A stretch of DNA of 64,000 nucleotides, from NCBI RefSeq assembly GCF_025628985.1, contig NZ_JAOTEM010000001.1, positions 1,426,001 through 1,490,000 of the forward strand, in the 5' to 3' direction. Source of the DNA: Chryseobacterium edaphi. GTDB lineage: Bacteria; Bacteroidota; Bacteroidia; Flavobacteriales; Weeksellaceae. Both the position numbers and the translations under genes were made by a program. The notes under the pieces were generated by a model. The model worked only from the letters and a program-made list of their open reading frames with translations, did not search any database and was not told the DNA's origin. Positions 25,476 through 34,146 of the stretch are shown here, one piece after another (positions within the stretch are counted from its first letter, which is position 1; each line of letters opens with the position of its first letter).

Positions 25476-26502
25476 AAAATTCTGCTTTTTTGTAATGACA
25501 ATTTTTCTGATGGGTCAGCTGCATTCTCAAGTATCGTATTCGTCATGGGTAAATGGCTATCTTCAAATAAATTCTTATCAGGGAAATACAGATCCTGAAG
25601 GTTACACCATGACGCTCGCCGGAAACGGAAATTTCAACATACCTAACTGGAAAGTAACTGCACGCCTGAAAAGTGCTATCACGGCAAATAGCGGATCATA
25701 TATTTTCCCTGCCAATAAAATATCTTTTCAACCCGTTTCTTCAACAGGTCAGGCGAATCCTAATCCTGTTCCGACTATTTCTGACATTGGAATTCCGCCC
25801 AATACTATTATGACGGAAGGTTCAGAATTCTTTTTAATTCCAAAGTCAAATGCACCGTTGCGAAACCAACCGAGTCAGCAAAACGGATATTACAGTTTAC
25901 AGATAAAATTTAGCATTACGGTTGCTGGTGGAGCTTATCTCGCAAACTATCCTGCATGGACAACATTTATTGCTCCAATGGAATTTACCGCCTATAACCA
26001 AAATAATACGATCATAGGAAAGATGGATCATAATATTCAGTTTCAGATCGGTGCACTTACCGGAACTCCGCCCACAAGCACAGAACTTTCGTTAAAAGTA
26101 AATGCAAATGCAAACAATGGTCTATTGGAATTCAGCAGCATGCAGGATTATAAAGACGGTAAAAGTGTAACGTATCCGAATGCGCTTACTGTAAAAGCGA
26201 ATACTAATTTTCAGATAACGGTAAAAGCAATTCAGAATAATTTCACATCAACCAGCGGAAAAACGATTCCGGTCAGCAATGTGCAGATGAATTTACTGCC
26301 AACAGCACAAAATGCAGGATCGTCTTTCAATACAGTTTTCCTGAATACAGCTTCACAGATTATTGCAAAAGGCTCGTCTACACAAGGAGCAAATCTTGAC
26401 TACACGATCAAATATTTCACAAAACCCAATGACGAATATTTCATCAATGCAAAACCTGATGAATATACCGCAACCTTACAATATGAGATAACTCCGCAAT
26501 AA
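25468..26502 (+). CDS. Two-domain adhesin-like pilus subunit
   Basis: A 344-residue secreted protein (signal FVMTIFLMGQLHSQ). It seems built of two beta-domains: residues about 20-195 (SSWVNGYLQINSYQG, ANYPAWTTFIAPMEFTAYN) and about 200-344. The second domain aligns by eye with the major subunit: ELSLKVNANANNGLLEF with NVTLNVRLKP, NFQITVKAIQ with GFQVKVKSSN, and EYTATLQYEITPQ with VYTAELTYTIVAQ. A binding domain followed by a pilin domain is the layout of fimbrial tip adhesins. It overlaps the chaperone gene by 8 bp and the usher-like gene by 1 bp, so all three should be translated together. No ligand can be predicted. Confidence 0.65.
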   Translation: MNRKFCFFVMTIFLMGQLHSQVSYSSWVNGYLQINSYQGNTDPEGYTMTLAGNGNFNIPNWKVTARLKSAITANSGSYIFPANKISFQPVSSTGQANPNPVPTISDIGIPPNTIMTEGSEFFLIPKSNAPLRNQPSQQNGYYSLQIKFSITVAGGAYLANYPAWTTFIAPMEFTAYNQNNTIIGKMDHNIQFQIGALTGTPPTSTELSLKVNANANNGLLEFSSMQDYKDGKSVTYPNALTVKANTNFQITVKAIQNNFTSTSGKTIPVSNVQMNLLPTAQNAGSSFNTVFLNTASQIIAKGSSTQGANLDYTIKYFTKPNDEYFINAKPDEYTATLQYEITPQ

Positions 26503-29309
26503 TGTCCCCTGTTTTTAGTCAAAATTTTATAAAAAGCTTTGCGAATTGTCTGCTATTGATTTGTTCGCTCTTTTTGTCGGCTCAAAACAAAACCGAAAAC
26601 ATCCTATTTGATATTCACGAAAAATCATACAATGCAGAATCTAAAATTCTCGACATGGTGATTATTGTAGATAACAGCAAGAATGAAAATTTTAAAGGAA
26701 AATTAAAAATTTCGACTCCGACAGGATTTAAATCTATTTTAGGACAGGAAATTGCGATTGATCTTCAGAAAAACGAAAAAAGATTTATTTCGCTTAAATT
26801 TTTTGTTGGAAATAATGCCGATGCGGGAGATGCGCAGATTAATTTGATTTTAGCTAATGAATTTGATCAGAAAATTGGTGAAAAAACCGTTATTCATCAG
26901 GTCGAAGAAAGCAATCTCTTACAAATGATGGCTGAAAGTCCACAAATTTTCAGAAGTAATGATCTTGATTCTCTTAAAATCAGAATAAAAGTTTCAAATA
27001 AAGGGAACAGAATGCAGCAAACAACTTTGGTCTTTAAAATTCCTGATTACAGCGACAGTAATCATTTTATCGAACAACACGGAACGCTTCGCCCACAACA
27101 GGATTCTACATTTACCTTTAGTTTTTTGCCATCGAAAGAACTTCTCAAACATAATAATTTTACCATCAACGTTACCGGATTTAAAGATCCAGATAAAGAA
27201 ATCTTCGGAAATACGAGAATTTCCGTACAAAGTATTTCTCATACACAAAAGTTTCAGGACGAACAGCAAAACGGATTCGCAAGTACAACAAGAAATTCGA
27301 TCACAGCAAGTTACAGGCGGGTTGGGAATGATCTCGATATGTATCAGATTTTAGGAAGTGGCGGTTTTAATGTGGCTTCAGGATATGTTTTTATTAATGG
27401 AAATATGTTTTTGATGAATTCGCAGAACGATCCTGTCATCAACAACACTTACATTTCTTACCGTCGGGAGAAAAGCGAGTTTACCTTAGGAAATATCAGT
27501 AAACTTCTTGAGCTTTCACTTTTCGGTAGAGGAATAGAATACAGTTTTCTGAATGCTGCAAAAGACAAAAAACTTGAGGTTGGTTTTATTGAGCAGAGCT
27601 TCAGTTTATTGGAAAGAAATTCGTTCTTTAAAAATGGATATGGTTTTTATGTGAAAGGAATTCTCAATCCTTACAATTTCTCTCATAATATATCGTCAAT
27701 TTATATATTTAAAAATGATCCTTACGAGAAAGCAAAACATCATTTAGTTGGAACGGAATTTACCCACAACTTCAATAATCTTTGGCAGACCTCATCAAAA
27801 TTGTACGGAGGAATCAGCGTCTATGACCGGAACGGAATTACAAAACCTTCTCTCGCATTTGAATCTCAATATTCAGGAATTTTTAAAAAATTAAATCTCA
27901 ACGGAAATATCTTTTACAGTTCAGATTATTACCCCGGAAACCGTAGAGGAAGTGTACAGATCCAGCAAAATATTAATTTGATTGCATTCAAAAAGCACTA
28001 TGCTTTTGCCAATATTTTTTATTCTAATTATTCTCCTAAATATTATTTTTATCAGACTCAGCTCTCTTCGGACAATGTCAAAATGGAGGCTGGATTGAAT
28101 TTGGCTAAAACAGGATCATTCGGTTATTCTTTTGCGTATCAGTATCAATTTGAAAAGTCTAATTCTTACAACAATTTTCTGCCGCAATTTCAAAAAAACG
28201 CTTTATCAATTCAAGCTAACAGAATCGTAGAAAGTACCAATTGGACGAGTATCAATAAAAAACATTCTGCTGTTTTGGCTCTTGAGCTTGGTTTTGCACA
28301 ATATCCGAATGATGAAAATCAACAGTTTCAGGGGAAAATAAATTTCAGTTACAATTACATGAGAATAAATTTCACTTCTCAGTATCAAATCGGAAGCTAC
28401 TATTTATCTGAATACGCTTTCTCTCAACTTGCAGATAAAAATAAAAAGTTTACAAAACTCAATACCTCTGTGTATTACAGCAGCAATGCATTTAAAGATA
28501 AACTAAGCTTAACCTCCGGACTTTCGTATACAGACGATAATATCTACGGAAAATCGCCTTCAGCATTTTGCAATTTGAAATGGCACACAAGAATGTACGA
28601 TTTTTTTGTGAATTCGTCTCTGTACAATTATTCTTCGGCAAACATGAGAAATAATATCTTCACCATTGAGGCAGGAGTTACCTTAAACTTGCAGAAAGCT
28701 ACTTTAAGCACAAAGAAAAAATCGGACGTTCATGCTTTTGCTTTTTATGACAAAAACAACAATAATATATTTGATACAGACGAAGAAACTGCATCAGATT
28801 ATCTGATCAATATCAATAATATCGCATTTAAAACTGATCCTGAAGGAAAAATCTTATATAAAAATGTTCCTTTCGGAAAATACCGTTTGAAGCAGGCTAT
28901 TCAGGAGGGATGGTATTATGATGATCAAATGTTGGATATTAATCAGTACAAGCTTGAAATTGCTATTCCGTTGCATCAAAATGGTACTGTTGCAGGACAT
29001 ATCAATTATGAATTTGATAAGAAAACAGCTGTAGATTTCACGCCGAGAGCTAATGGAATTACATTTAATATTTTCCGTGATAATGTTTTAATTGAAACCG
29101 CAACTTCAGACGACAATGGTGAATTTATTTCATTTTTACCCATCGGAAACTATACTATTTTACTTAATGCCAATTCGCTTCCTCAAAACACATACTGCGA
29201 TACAGAACGCTTCACTTTTTCAGTAAAAGCGGGTGAACTTTTTACACTTCCTGAGTTTGTCATTAAAGTGAAGGAGAAGAAGATACACTCAAAGAAATTT
29301 GGTAATTAA
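26502..29309 (+). CDS. Usher-like outer-membrane beta-barrel protein
   Basis: A 935-residue protein with a signal peptide (LLLICSLFLSAQ). Residues about 30-250 form two Ig-like segments (DMVIIVDNSKNENFKGKLKI; LKIRIKVSNKGNRMQQ). About 255-740 is a barrel rich in aromatic-girdled strands, including SEFTLGNISKLLELSLFGRG and SFGYSFAYQYQFEK. About 742-830 is a transthyretin/SdrD-like fold with a calcium-type loop (FAFYDKNNNNIFDTDEE; GKILYKNVPFGKYRL), and another such domain follows. A central barrel with soluble N- and C-terminal beta domains is the usher plan. It is last in the chaperone/adhesin cluster with 1-bp coupling. I did not see the classical usher signature sequences, so homology may be remote. 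A T9SS-independent export pore is the working hypothesis. Confidence 0.6.
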   Translation: MSPVFSQNFIKSFANCLLLICSLFLSAQNKTENILFDIHEKSYNAESKILDMVIIVDNSKNENFKGKLKISTPTGFKSILGQEIAIDLQKNEKRFISLKFFVGNNADAGDAQINLILANEFDQKIGEKTVIHQVEESNLLQMMAESPQIFRSNDLDSLKIRIKVSNKGNRMQQTTLVFKIPDYSDSNHFIEQHGTLRPQQDSTFTFSFLPSKELLKHNNFTINVTGFKDPDKEIFGNTRISVQSISHTQKFQDEQQNGFASTTRNSITASYRRVGNDLDMYQILGSGGFNVASGYVFINGNMFLMNSQNDPVINNTYISYRREKSEFTLGNISKLLELSLFGRGIEYSFLNAAKDKKLEVGFIEQSFSLLERNSFFKNGYGFYVKGILNPYNFSHNISSIYIFKNDPYEKAKHHLVGTEFTHNFNNLWQTSSKLYGGISVYDRNGITKPSLAFESQYSGIFKKLNLNGNIFYSSDYYPGNRRGSVQIQQNINLIAFKKHYAFANIFYSNYSPKYYFYQTQLSSDNVKMEAGLNLAKTGSFGYSFAYQYQFEKSNSYNNFLPQFQKNALSIQANRIVESTNWTSINKKHSAVLALELGFAQYPNDENQQFQGKINFSYNYMRINFTSQYQIGSYYLSEYAFSQLADKNKKFTKLNTSVYYSSNAFKDKLSLTSGLSYTDDNIYGKSPSAFCNLKWHTRMYDFFVNSSLYNYSSANMRNNIFTIEAGVTLNLQKATLSTKKKSDVHAFAFYDKNNNNIFDTDEETASDYLININNIAFKTDPEGKILYKNVPFGKYRLKQAIQEGWYYDDQMLDINQYKLEIAIPLHQNGTVAGHINYEFDKKTAVDFTPRANGITFNIFRDNVLIETATSDDNGEFISFLPIGNYTILLNANSLPQNTYCDTERFTFSVKAGELFTLPEFVIKVKEKKIHSKKFGN

Positions 29310-29490
29310 ACATAAATAAATGTGTAAGATTTGAAGAATTGGTTGAATTCAAATATCTTTAAAATGCATTTAACTAAATATTAAAAATTACTTTTCCAGT
29401 CGATAATCAATTAAGTGGATCTAGATTAAACAACGTCCAATCAAGTTAAAAATTTAATATACACGTCATATTCTCGCAACACGAATTGAC

Positions 29491-29498
29491 TACTTTTG
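29491..29498 (+). promoter_or_regulatory. -7 box of the ECF sigma gene
   Basis: TACTTTTG matches TAnnTTTG exactly. Its position makes ATGs before about 29505 unusable and supports the sigma-factor start at 29529 (ATG at 29514 is possible). No -33 TTTG is seen. Confidence 0.5.
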
Positions 29499-29528
29499 CC
29501 AAGCATTTCTACAATGTGGTTCATTATA

Positions 29529-30017
29529 ATGGAGTATTTTGAAAAAATATATTTAGATTACAAACATCAGGTATACTTTTTTGTCAAAAAGTTTATTTCC
29601 AATATCGAAGATGTGGAAGATGTTGTACAGGAGATTTTTGTACATCTCTGGAAACACTCTTCTTCGCTCAAAAATTCACAGACTTTAGAATCTATTATCT
29701 TCAAAACCGCTCAACAGGAAGTTTCAAATTTTTACAGAAAAAATAAAATGATCTTCTCTTTTTCGGATGAAAGTTTAATTAAAGATGAAGCAGATTCTGA
29801 AAAAACTGATCAGGAATTTAAAGATGAGCAATTACAAAAAATACAAAACCTTCTGGAAAAAGTTCCCGAAAGAAGCAAGACTTTTTTCTACAAAAACAAA
29901 TTGGAGAAAATAAGCTATTCTCAGATCGCAAAAGAAAATAACATCTCAAAAACAGCGGTAGAAAAACAGGTTAACAAAGTCATCCGACACATTAAAGCGA
30001 ATCTGAATCTGTTTTAA
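29529..30017 (+). CDS. ECF RNA polymerase sigma factor (FecI-like)
   Basis: A 162-residue sigma factor when read from MEYFEKIYLDYKHQVYFFVK. Region 2 includes FISNIEDVEDVVQEIFVHLW and region 4 includes the helix-turn-helix YSQIAKENNISKTAVEKQV. These are typical of the Bacteroidota FecI-type ECF family. It directs RNA polymerase to the genes that follow once released by its FecR anti-sigma factor. An ATG at 29496 lies inside the promoter box and was not chosen. It stands 83 bp before fecR and heads a sigma, anti-sigma, SusC, SusD, phosphoesterase series, the classic cell-surface signalling layout. Confidence 0.9.
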   Translation: MEYFEKIYLDYKHQVYFFVKKFISNIEDVEDVVQEIFVHLWKHSSSLKNSQTLESIIFKTAQQEVSNFYRKNKMIFSFSDESLIKDEADSEKTDQEFKDEQLQKIQNLLEKVPERSKTFFYKNKLEKISYSQIAKENNISKTAVEKQVNKVIRHIKANLNLF

Positions 30018-30100
30018 CGAAATATTAACCAGTTTAAACAAATTATTAAATCCATCTCTTCGGGGTGGATATTTTTATTTTGCTGCGTAATTATAATTGT

Positions 30101-30931
30101 ATGAAAGATTCTCAAAAACATTTTGAAAAAATTTGGACAAAAGTTTCCGAAGAAAAACAGGAAATGGATTCGGCAACAGACTCCAGAATCTGGAACGGTA
30201 TCGAAGGAAGAATTAAGAAAAATGATAGACGAAAATATTATTGGACGGCTGCTGCGGCGATTTTGATTCCTTTATTCGGGATTCTCTTTTTTTATAAAGA
30301 TTTTGAGCCAAAAGAAACGAAAAATAGTTTATCAGCAATCGTATTGCAGACCAATGAAGTTTCTAAAACTTTTAGATTGTCTGATCAAAGTGTAATTACC
30401 TTAGAACCTCACAGTAAGTTATCCATCAATAAAGATTTTGGGAAGAAATACAGAAAAGTAAAATTTCAAGGCAAAGGTTTTTTCTCGATTGCAAAAGATA
30501 AATCTAAGCCTTTCATTGTAGATGCAGGAGGTTTCAGTGTTGAAGTGTTGGGAACTAAATTTTCAGTCGATCAGAAATCGGATGAAAAAAAGGTAAAATT
30601 ATTTGAAGGAAAAGTAAAAGTCAATCACAATGGCAAACTGACTTATCTCCTTCCAAATGAAAACTGGAGCACCTCTCCTGCCAAAAAAGATTATCATTAT
30701 TATGCAGTAACTGCAATAAAAACTTTCACTTTTGAAAATACGTCTTTCGAGGATGCAATAACCGAAATAGAAAATACATACGGAACCAAAATCACTTATC
30801 CGAAAAAAATTGCTAAAAACGAAGTCTCTGGATCGTTCTCAGGAAATCTGAAAGAAATTCTTTCCATTATCAATTATCCATTTAATCTAAAAACTACCAT
30901 TAAAAATGAACATGAAATAACTCTATATTAA
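30101..30931 (+). CDS. FecR-family anti-sigma factor
   Basis: A 276-residue protein from the ATG at 30101 (MKDSQKHFEKIWTKVSEEK); the longer frame from 30065 has no plausible ribosome site. The cytoplasmic N-terminus of about 50 residues binds sigma. A single membrane helix follows (AAAAILIPLFGILFFY), then the periplasmic FecR domain (FRLSDQSVITLEPHSKLSIN; GFSVEVLGTKFSV). The C-terminal DUF4974-type domain (FTFENTSFEDAITEIENTYG) has an STN-like fold. It holds the upstream sigma factor inactive until the SusC STN domain signals substrate. The SusC gene starts 89 bp downstream. Confidence 0.9.
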   Translation: MKDSQKHFEKIWTKVSEEKQEMDSATDSRIWNGIEGRIKKNDRRKYYWTAAAAILIPLFGILFFYKDFEPKETKNSLSAIVLQTNEVSKTFRLSDQSVITLEPHSKLSINKDFGKKYRKVKFQGKGFFSIAKDKSKPFIVDAGGFSVEVLGTKFSVDQKSDEKKVKLFEGKVKVNHNGKLTYLLPNENWSTSPAKKDYHYYAVTAIKTFTFENTSFEDAITEIENTYGTKITYPKKIAKNEVSGSFSGNLKEILSIINYPFNLKTTIKNEHEITLY

Positions 30932-31020
30932 ATAAAACAGCACCAATAATGTGGCGTTATCAGTGCTTGTAAATTAATTCAAAACTCGCTTAAGAATAAT
31001 AAATTAACTCTTTCAAATTT

Positions 31021-34000
31021 ATGAAAAAAACTGCAATTTCTATTGCTTTACTCGTCGCTATGGGAATTCCTGTGCAAAATTATGCGCAAACCCAAACTAA
31101 CATGTCTGTCACAAACAATCAGGGACAGGTTTCATTAGTGAAAATTCTTAAAAAATTAGAGAAATCTACCAATACTAAATTCTTTTATTCTGCGTCAGAT
31201 TTTAAAAACATCTGGGTAGATGAAAGCAAAATCAATTACTCATCATTACAGCAAAGCTTAAACTATCTGAAAAAGAGTGTTCCTTTGGATTACCAGATCC
31301 AGAACAATACGGTAAGCCTTAGAAAATTAGCTTCCACGAATTCTTCTTTTGCAGAAAATAATTTAGAACCTAAAAGAGATACATTAAACAATCAGGAAAA
31401 ACAAATAGAGGAAGTTGTAGTTGTCGGTTACGGTACACAAAAGAAATCTATTATTACAGGTTCTGTTTCCGTCGTGAAAGGTTCAACAGCAGAAGGACAA
31501 CCTGTACTTTCAGCCGGAAATGCTTTGCAGGGTCTTGCTCCGGGTGTTACAGTAACTACACAAACTGGTGCACCGGGAGGTGATGCCGGAAATATCAGAA
31601 TCAGAGGAATCAATAGTTTTGGAGGTTCTGACAGTAATCCTTTAGTGATTATCGATGGTGTTGCAGGAAACATCAATGATGTTGATGTCAATATGATCGA
31701 GTCTATTTCTGTTCTGAAAGATGCTGCTTCTGCTGCAATATACGGTTCAAGAGCTGCAGGTGGAGTTATTCTTGTAACCACAAAACGTGCTAAAGGAAAT
31801 AAACTGACCGCTCAATACCGAGTATATACAGGTTGGCAAAGAGCTACAGCGATACCAAAAGTTACTGATGGTCTTACTTACATGAAAGTATTTAACGATG
31901 CAAGTATGAACGACAATGGTACAAAGATCTACAGTGACGAAGCAATCAATGATTTCAGAAACGAATACAGTAAAAATCCAGGCAATTACGACTGGCAAAA
32001 AGCAATTCTTCAGGGAAGCGGATTCCTGCAGGATCATTATCTTTCTCTATCCGCAAAATCCGGAATCATAAGTGTTTCGCCGTCATTTGGATATTCAAAA
32101 CAGGAAGGTATTATTAAAAATACTGATTTTACAAGGTTTGTTTTCCGTAATAATATGGATATTACACCAAATGATCAGTGGAATATCAGACTCGATATGT
32201 CTTTCTTAAATAAAGACAGAACACAGATTGCCGATGAAGGAACGGTCTGGAATTATCTAGGAAGAATGCCTACCAATATTCCCATTTATTATGGACAAAA
32301 CTATTCTGACGGTTGGGTAAAAATCAATCCAGTCGGTTATATCGAAAATGGAGGAAACCGTAAGCAGAATAATCTTGAGTTTATAGGAAATATGAATATT
32401 TCTTACAAACCTACCGATTGGTTGACTTTAAAAGGTATGGTTGCTCCACGTTATCTTACGACCAACATTCATCTTTTCAGAAAAAGTGTGCCTACATATT
32501 ATGAAGACGGAACCGAAGCTGGTTCGGCCAACACGTTTACAGAACTTACAGAATCTGCAAGACGTCAGTTTTACGGAACCTATCAGTTTCAGGCAGATGC
32601 AAAAAAAGACTTTGGTAAACACGGTTTTGAGCTTCTTGCCGGAGCTTCAAGAGAAACGTATAACGAAAAAATATTATCCGGATATAGAAGGGATTTCCTT
32701 TATGACAACTACGAAGTGATCGATGCAGGTGCAGATAACGAAACGAAAGATAATGCAGGATCAGAATACGAATGGTTATTGGTTTCTGCTTTTGGAAGAT
32801 TTAATTATAATTTTGATCAGAAATATTTGTTTGAAGCCAATGTAAGATACGACGGTACTTCAAGGTTTATCGGAAAAAACCGTTGGGCAGTTTTTCCGTC
32901 ATTTTCTGCGGGTTGGGTAGTTTCTAGAGAAAACTTTTTCGAAGGTTTAAGAGGAACGATCAGCCAATTAAAATTCAGAGGATCCTGGGGTAAACTGGGA
33001 AATCAGAATATCAGTTCGTCATACTACCCTTTTTCGGAACCTTTATCATTGGGAAGTACTTCTATGAACGGAGTTGTGTACCAGACGATTCAGCAATTAA
33101 TCATGTCAAATCCAGATCTGAAGTGGGAAGAAACTACAATGTCGGGTTTGGGTGTTGATTTATCGTTATGGAAAAAATTAGACCTTACTTTCGATATTTA
33201 TAATAAAAAGACTGACGGAATTCTTTTAAGATTAAATACTTCTCAGCTTACAGGTCTAGAAGCACCCGTTCAAAATGCGGCAACGGTAAGCAACAAAGGC
33301 TGGGAAATTGGTGCACAGTATAATGAAAGATGGGGAGATTTTAAAATGAATATTGGATTTAATCTCTCAGATGTTAAAAACGAAATCGTTGATATGAAAG
33401 GTCAGTCTTCCGGAACACTTCTTCGTCAACAGGTTGGTTCTTCAGTGAATTCGATTTATGGTTTTATTGCTGACGGACTCTATCAAAGTCAGGCAGAAAT
33501 CGATGCGGGACCGACACAATTTGGAACTTTAAAGCCGGGAGATATAAGGTATAAGGATATTGCCGGAGCTTTTGATGCCAACGGAAATCCAATCGGAGAC
33601 GGAAAAATCACAGATGCCGACAGAACCATTATCGGAAGTACTGTTCCGAGGTATACTTACGGGTTTAATTTGGGTTTATCTTATAAAGGCTTTAAACTAT
33701 CAGCTTTGATACAGGGTGTCGGAAAAGTTGACGGTTATCTTGATTCTCATTACGTCATTCCCGCAGTCAATTCTAGTGCTGTGAAACCTTGGCAATTGGA
33801 TTATTGGACACCGGAAAATACGGATGCCGAATTCCCTCGTGTTTCCCTTACCTCTACAAACAATACACAAAACTCAACCAAATGGATGAGAAGTGCAGCT
33901 TACATGCGTCTTAAAAATGTACAGATCGGATACGAATTACCTAAATCTTTTACAGACAACACATTTCTGCAAAGCATTTACCTTTATCTGAACGGACAAA

Positions 34001-34146
34001 ATCTATTGACTTTCACTGATTTCTACGAAGGATATGATCCGGAAATCAATTATAATCTTGGAAGTTCCGACGGTGTCGCTTTGGGAGGCGGAAATTATTA
34101 TCCACAGGTAAAAACAATCTCTTTTGGTATTGATGTTAAATTTTAA
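31021..34146 (+). CDS. SusC-family TonB-dependent transducer with STN domain
   Basis: A 1041-residue outer-membrane protein. Its signal peptide (MKKTAISIALLVAMGIPVQN) precedes an STN signalling domain at about 30-102 (SLVKILKKLEKSTNTKFFYS; NYLKKSVPLDYQIQNNTVSL). The TonB box and plug follow (IEEVVVVGYGTQKKSIITGS; DAASAAIYGSRAAGGVILVT), then the barrel. The STN domain transmits ligand occupancy to FecR, so this transporter controls its own expression. The substrate is not evident; the downstream phosphoesterase suggests a phosphorylated compound. Its stop codon overlaps the SusD start by one base (TAATG). Confidence 0.94.
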   Translation: MKKTAISIALLVAMGIPVQNYAQTQTNMSVTNNQGQVSLVKILKKLEKSTNTKFFYSASDFKNIWVDESKINYSSLQQSLNYLKKSVPLDYQIQNNTVSLRKLASTNSSFAENNLEPKRDTLNNQEKQIEEVVVVGYGTQKKSIITGSVSVVKGSTAEGQPVLSAGNALQGLAPGVTVTTQTGAPGGDAGNIRIRGINSFGGSDSNPLVIIDGVAGNINDVDVNMIESISVLKDAASAAIYGSRAAGGVILVTTKRAKGNKLTAQYRVYTGWQRATAIPKVTDGLTYMKVFNDASMNDNGTKIYSDEAINDFRNEYSKNPGNYDWQKAILQGSGFLQDHYLSLSAKSGIISVSPSFGYSKQEGIIKNTDFTRFVFRNNMDITPNDQWNIRLDMSFLNKDRTQIADEGTVWNYLGRMPTNIPIYYGQNYSDGWVKINPVGYIENGGNRKQNNLEFIGNMNISYKPTDWLTLKGMVAPRYLTTNIHLFRKSVPTYYEDGTEAGSANTFTELTESARRQFYGTYQFQADAKKDFGKHGFELLAGASRETYNEKILSGYRRDFLYDNYEVIDAGADNETKDNAGSEYEWLLVSAFGRFNYNFDQKYLFEANVRYDGTSRFIGKNRWAVFPSFSAGWVVSRENFFEGLRGTISQLKFRGSWGKLGNQNISSSYYPFSEPLSLGSTSMNGVVYQTIQQLIMSNPDLKWEETTMSGLGVDLSLWKKLDLTFDIYNKKTDGILLRLNTSQLTGLEAPVQNAATVSNKGWEIGAQYNERWGDFKMNIGFNLSDVKNEIVDMKGQSSGTLLRQQVGSSVNSIYGFIADGLYQSQAEIDAGPTQFGTLKPGDIRYKDIAGAFDANGNPIGDGKITDADRTIIGSTVPRYTYGFNLGLSYKGFKLSALIQGVGKVDGYLDSHYVIPAVNSSAVKPWQLDYWTPENTDAEFPRVSLTSTNNTQNSTKWMRSAAYMRLKNVQIGYELPKSFTDNTFLQSIYLYLNGQNLLTFTDFYEGYDPEINYNLGSSDGVALGGGNYYPQVKTISFGIDVKF

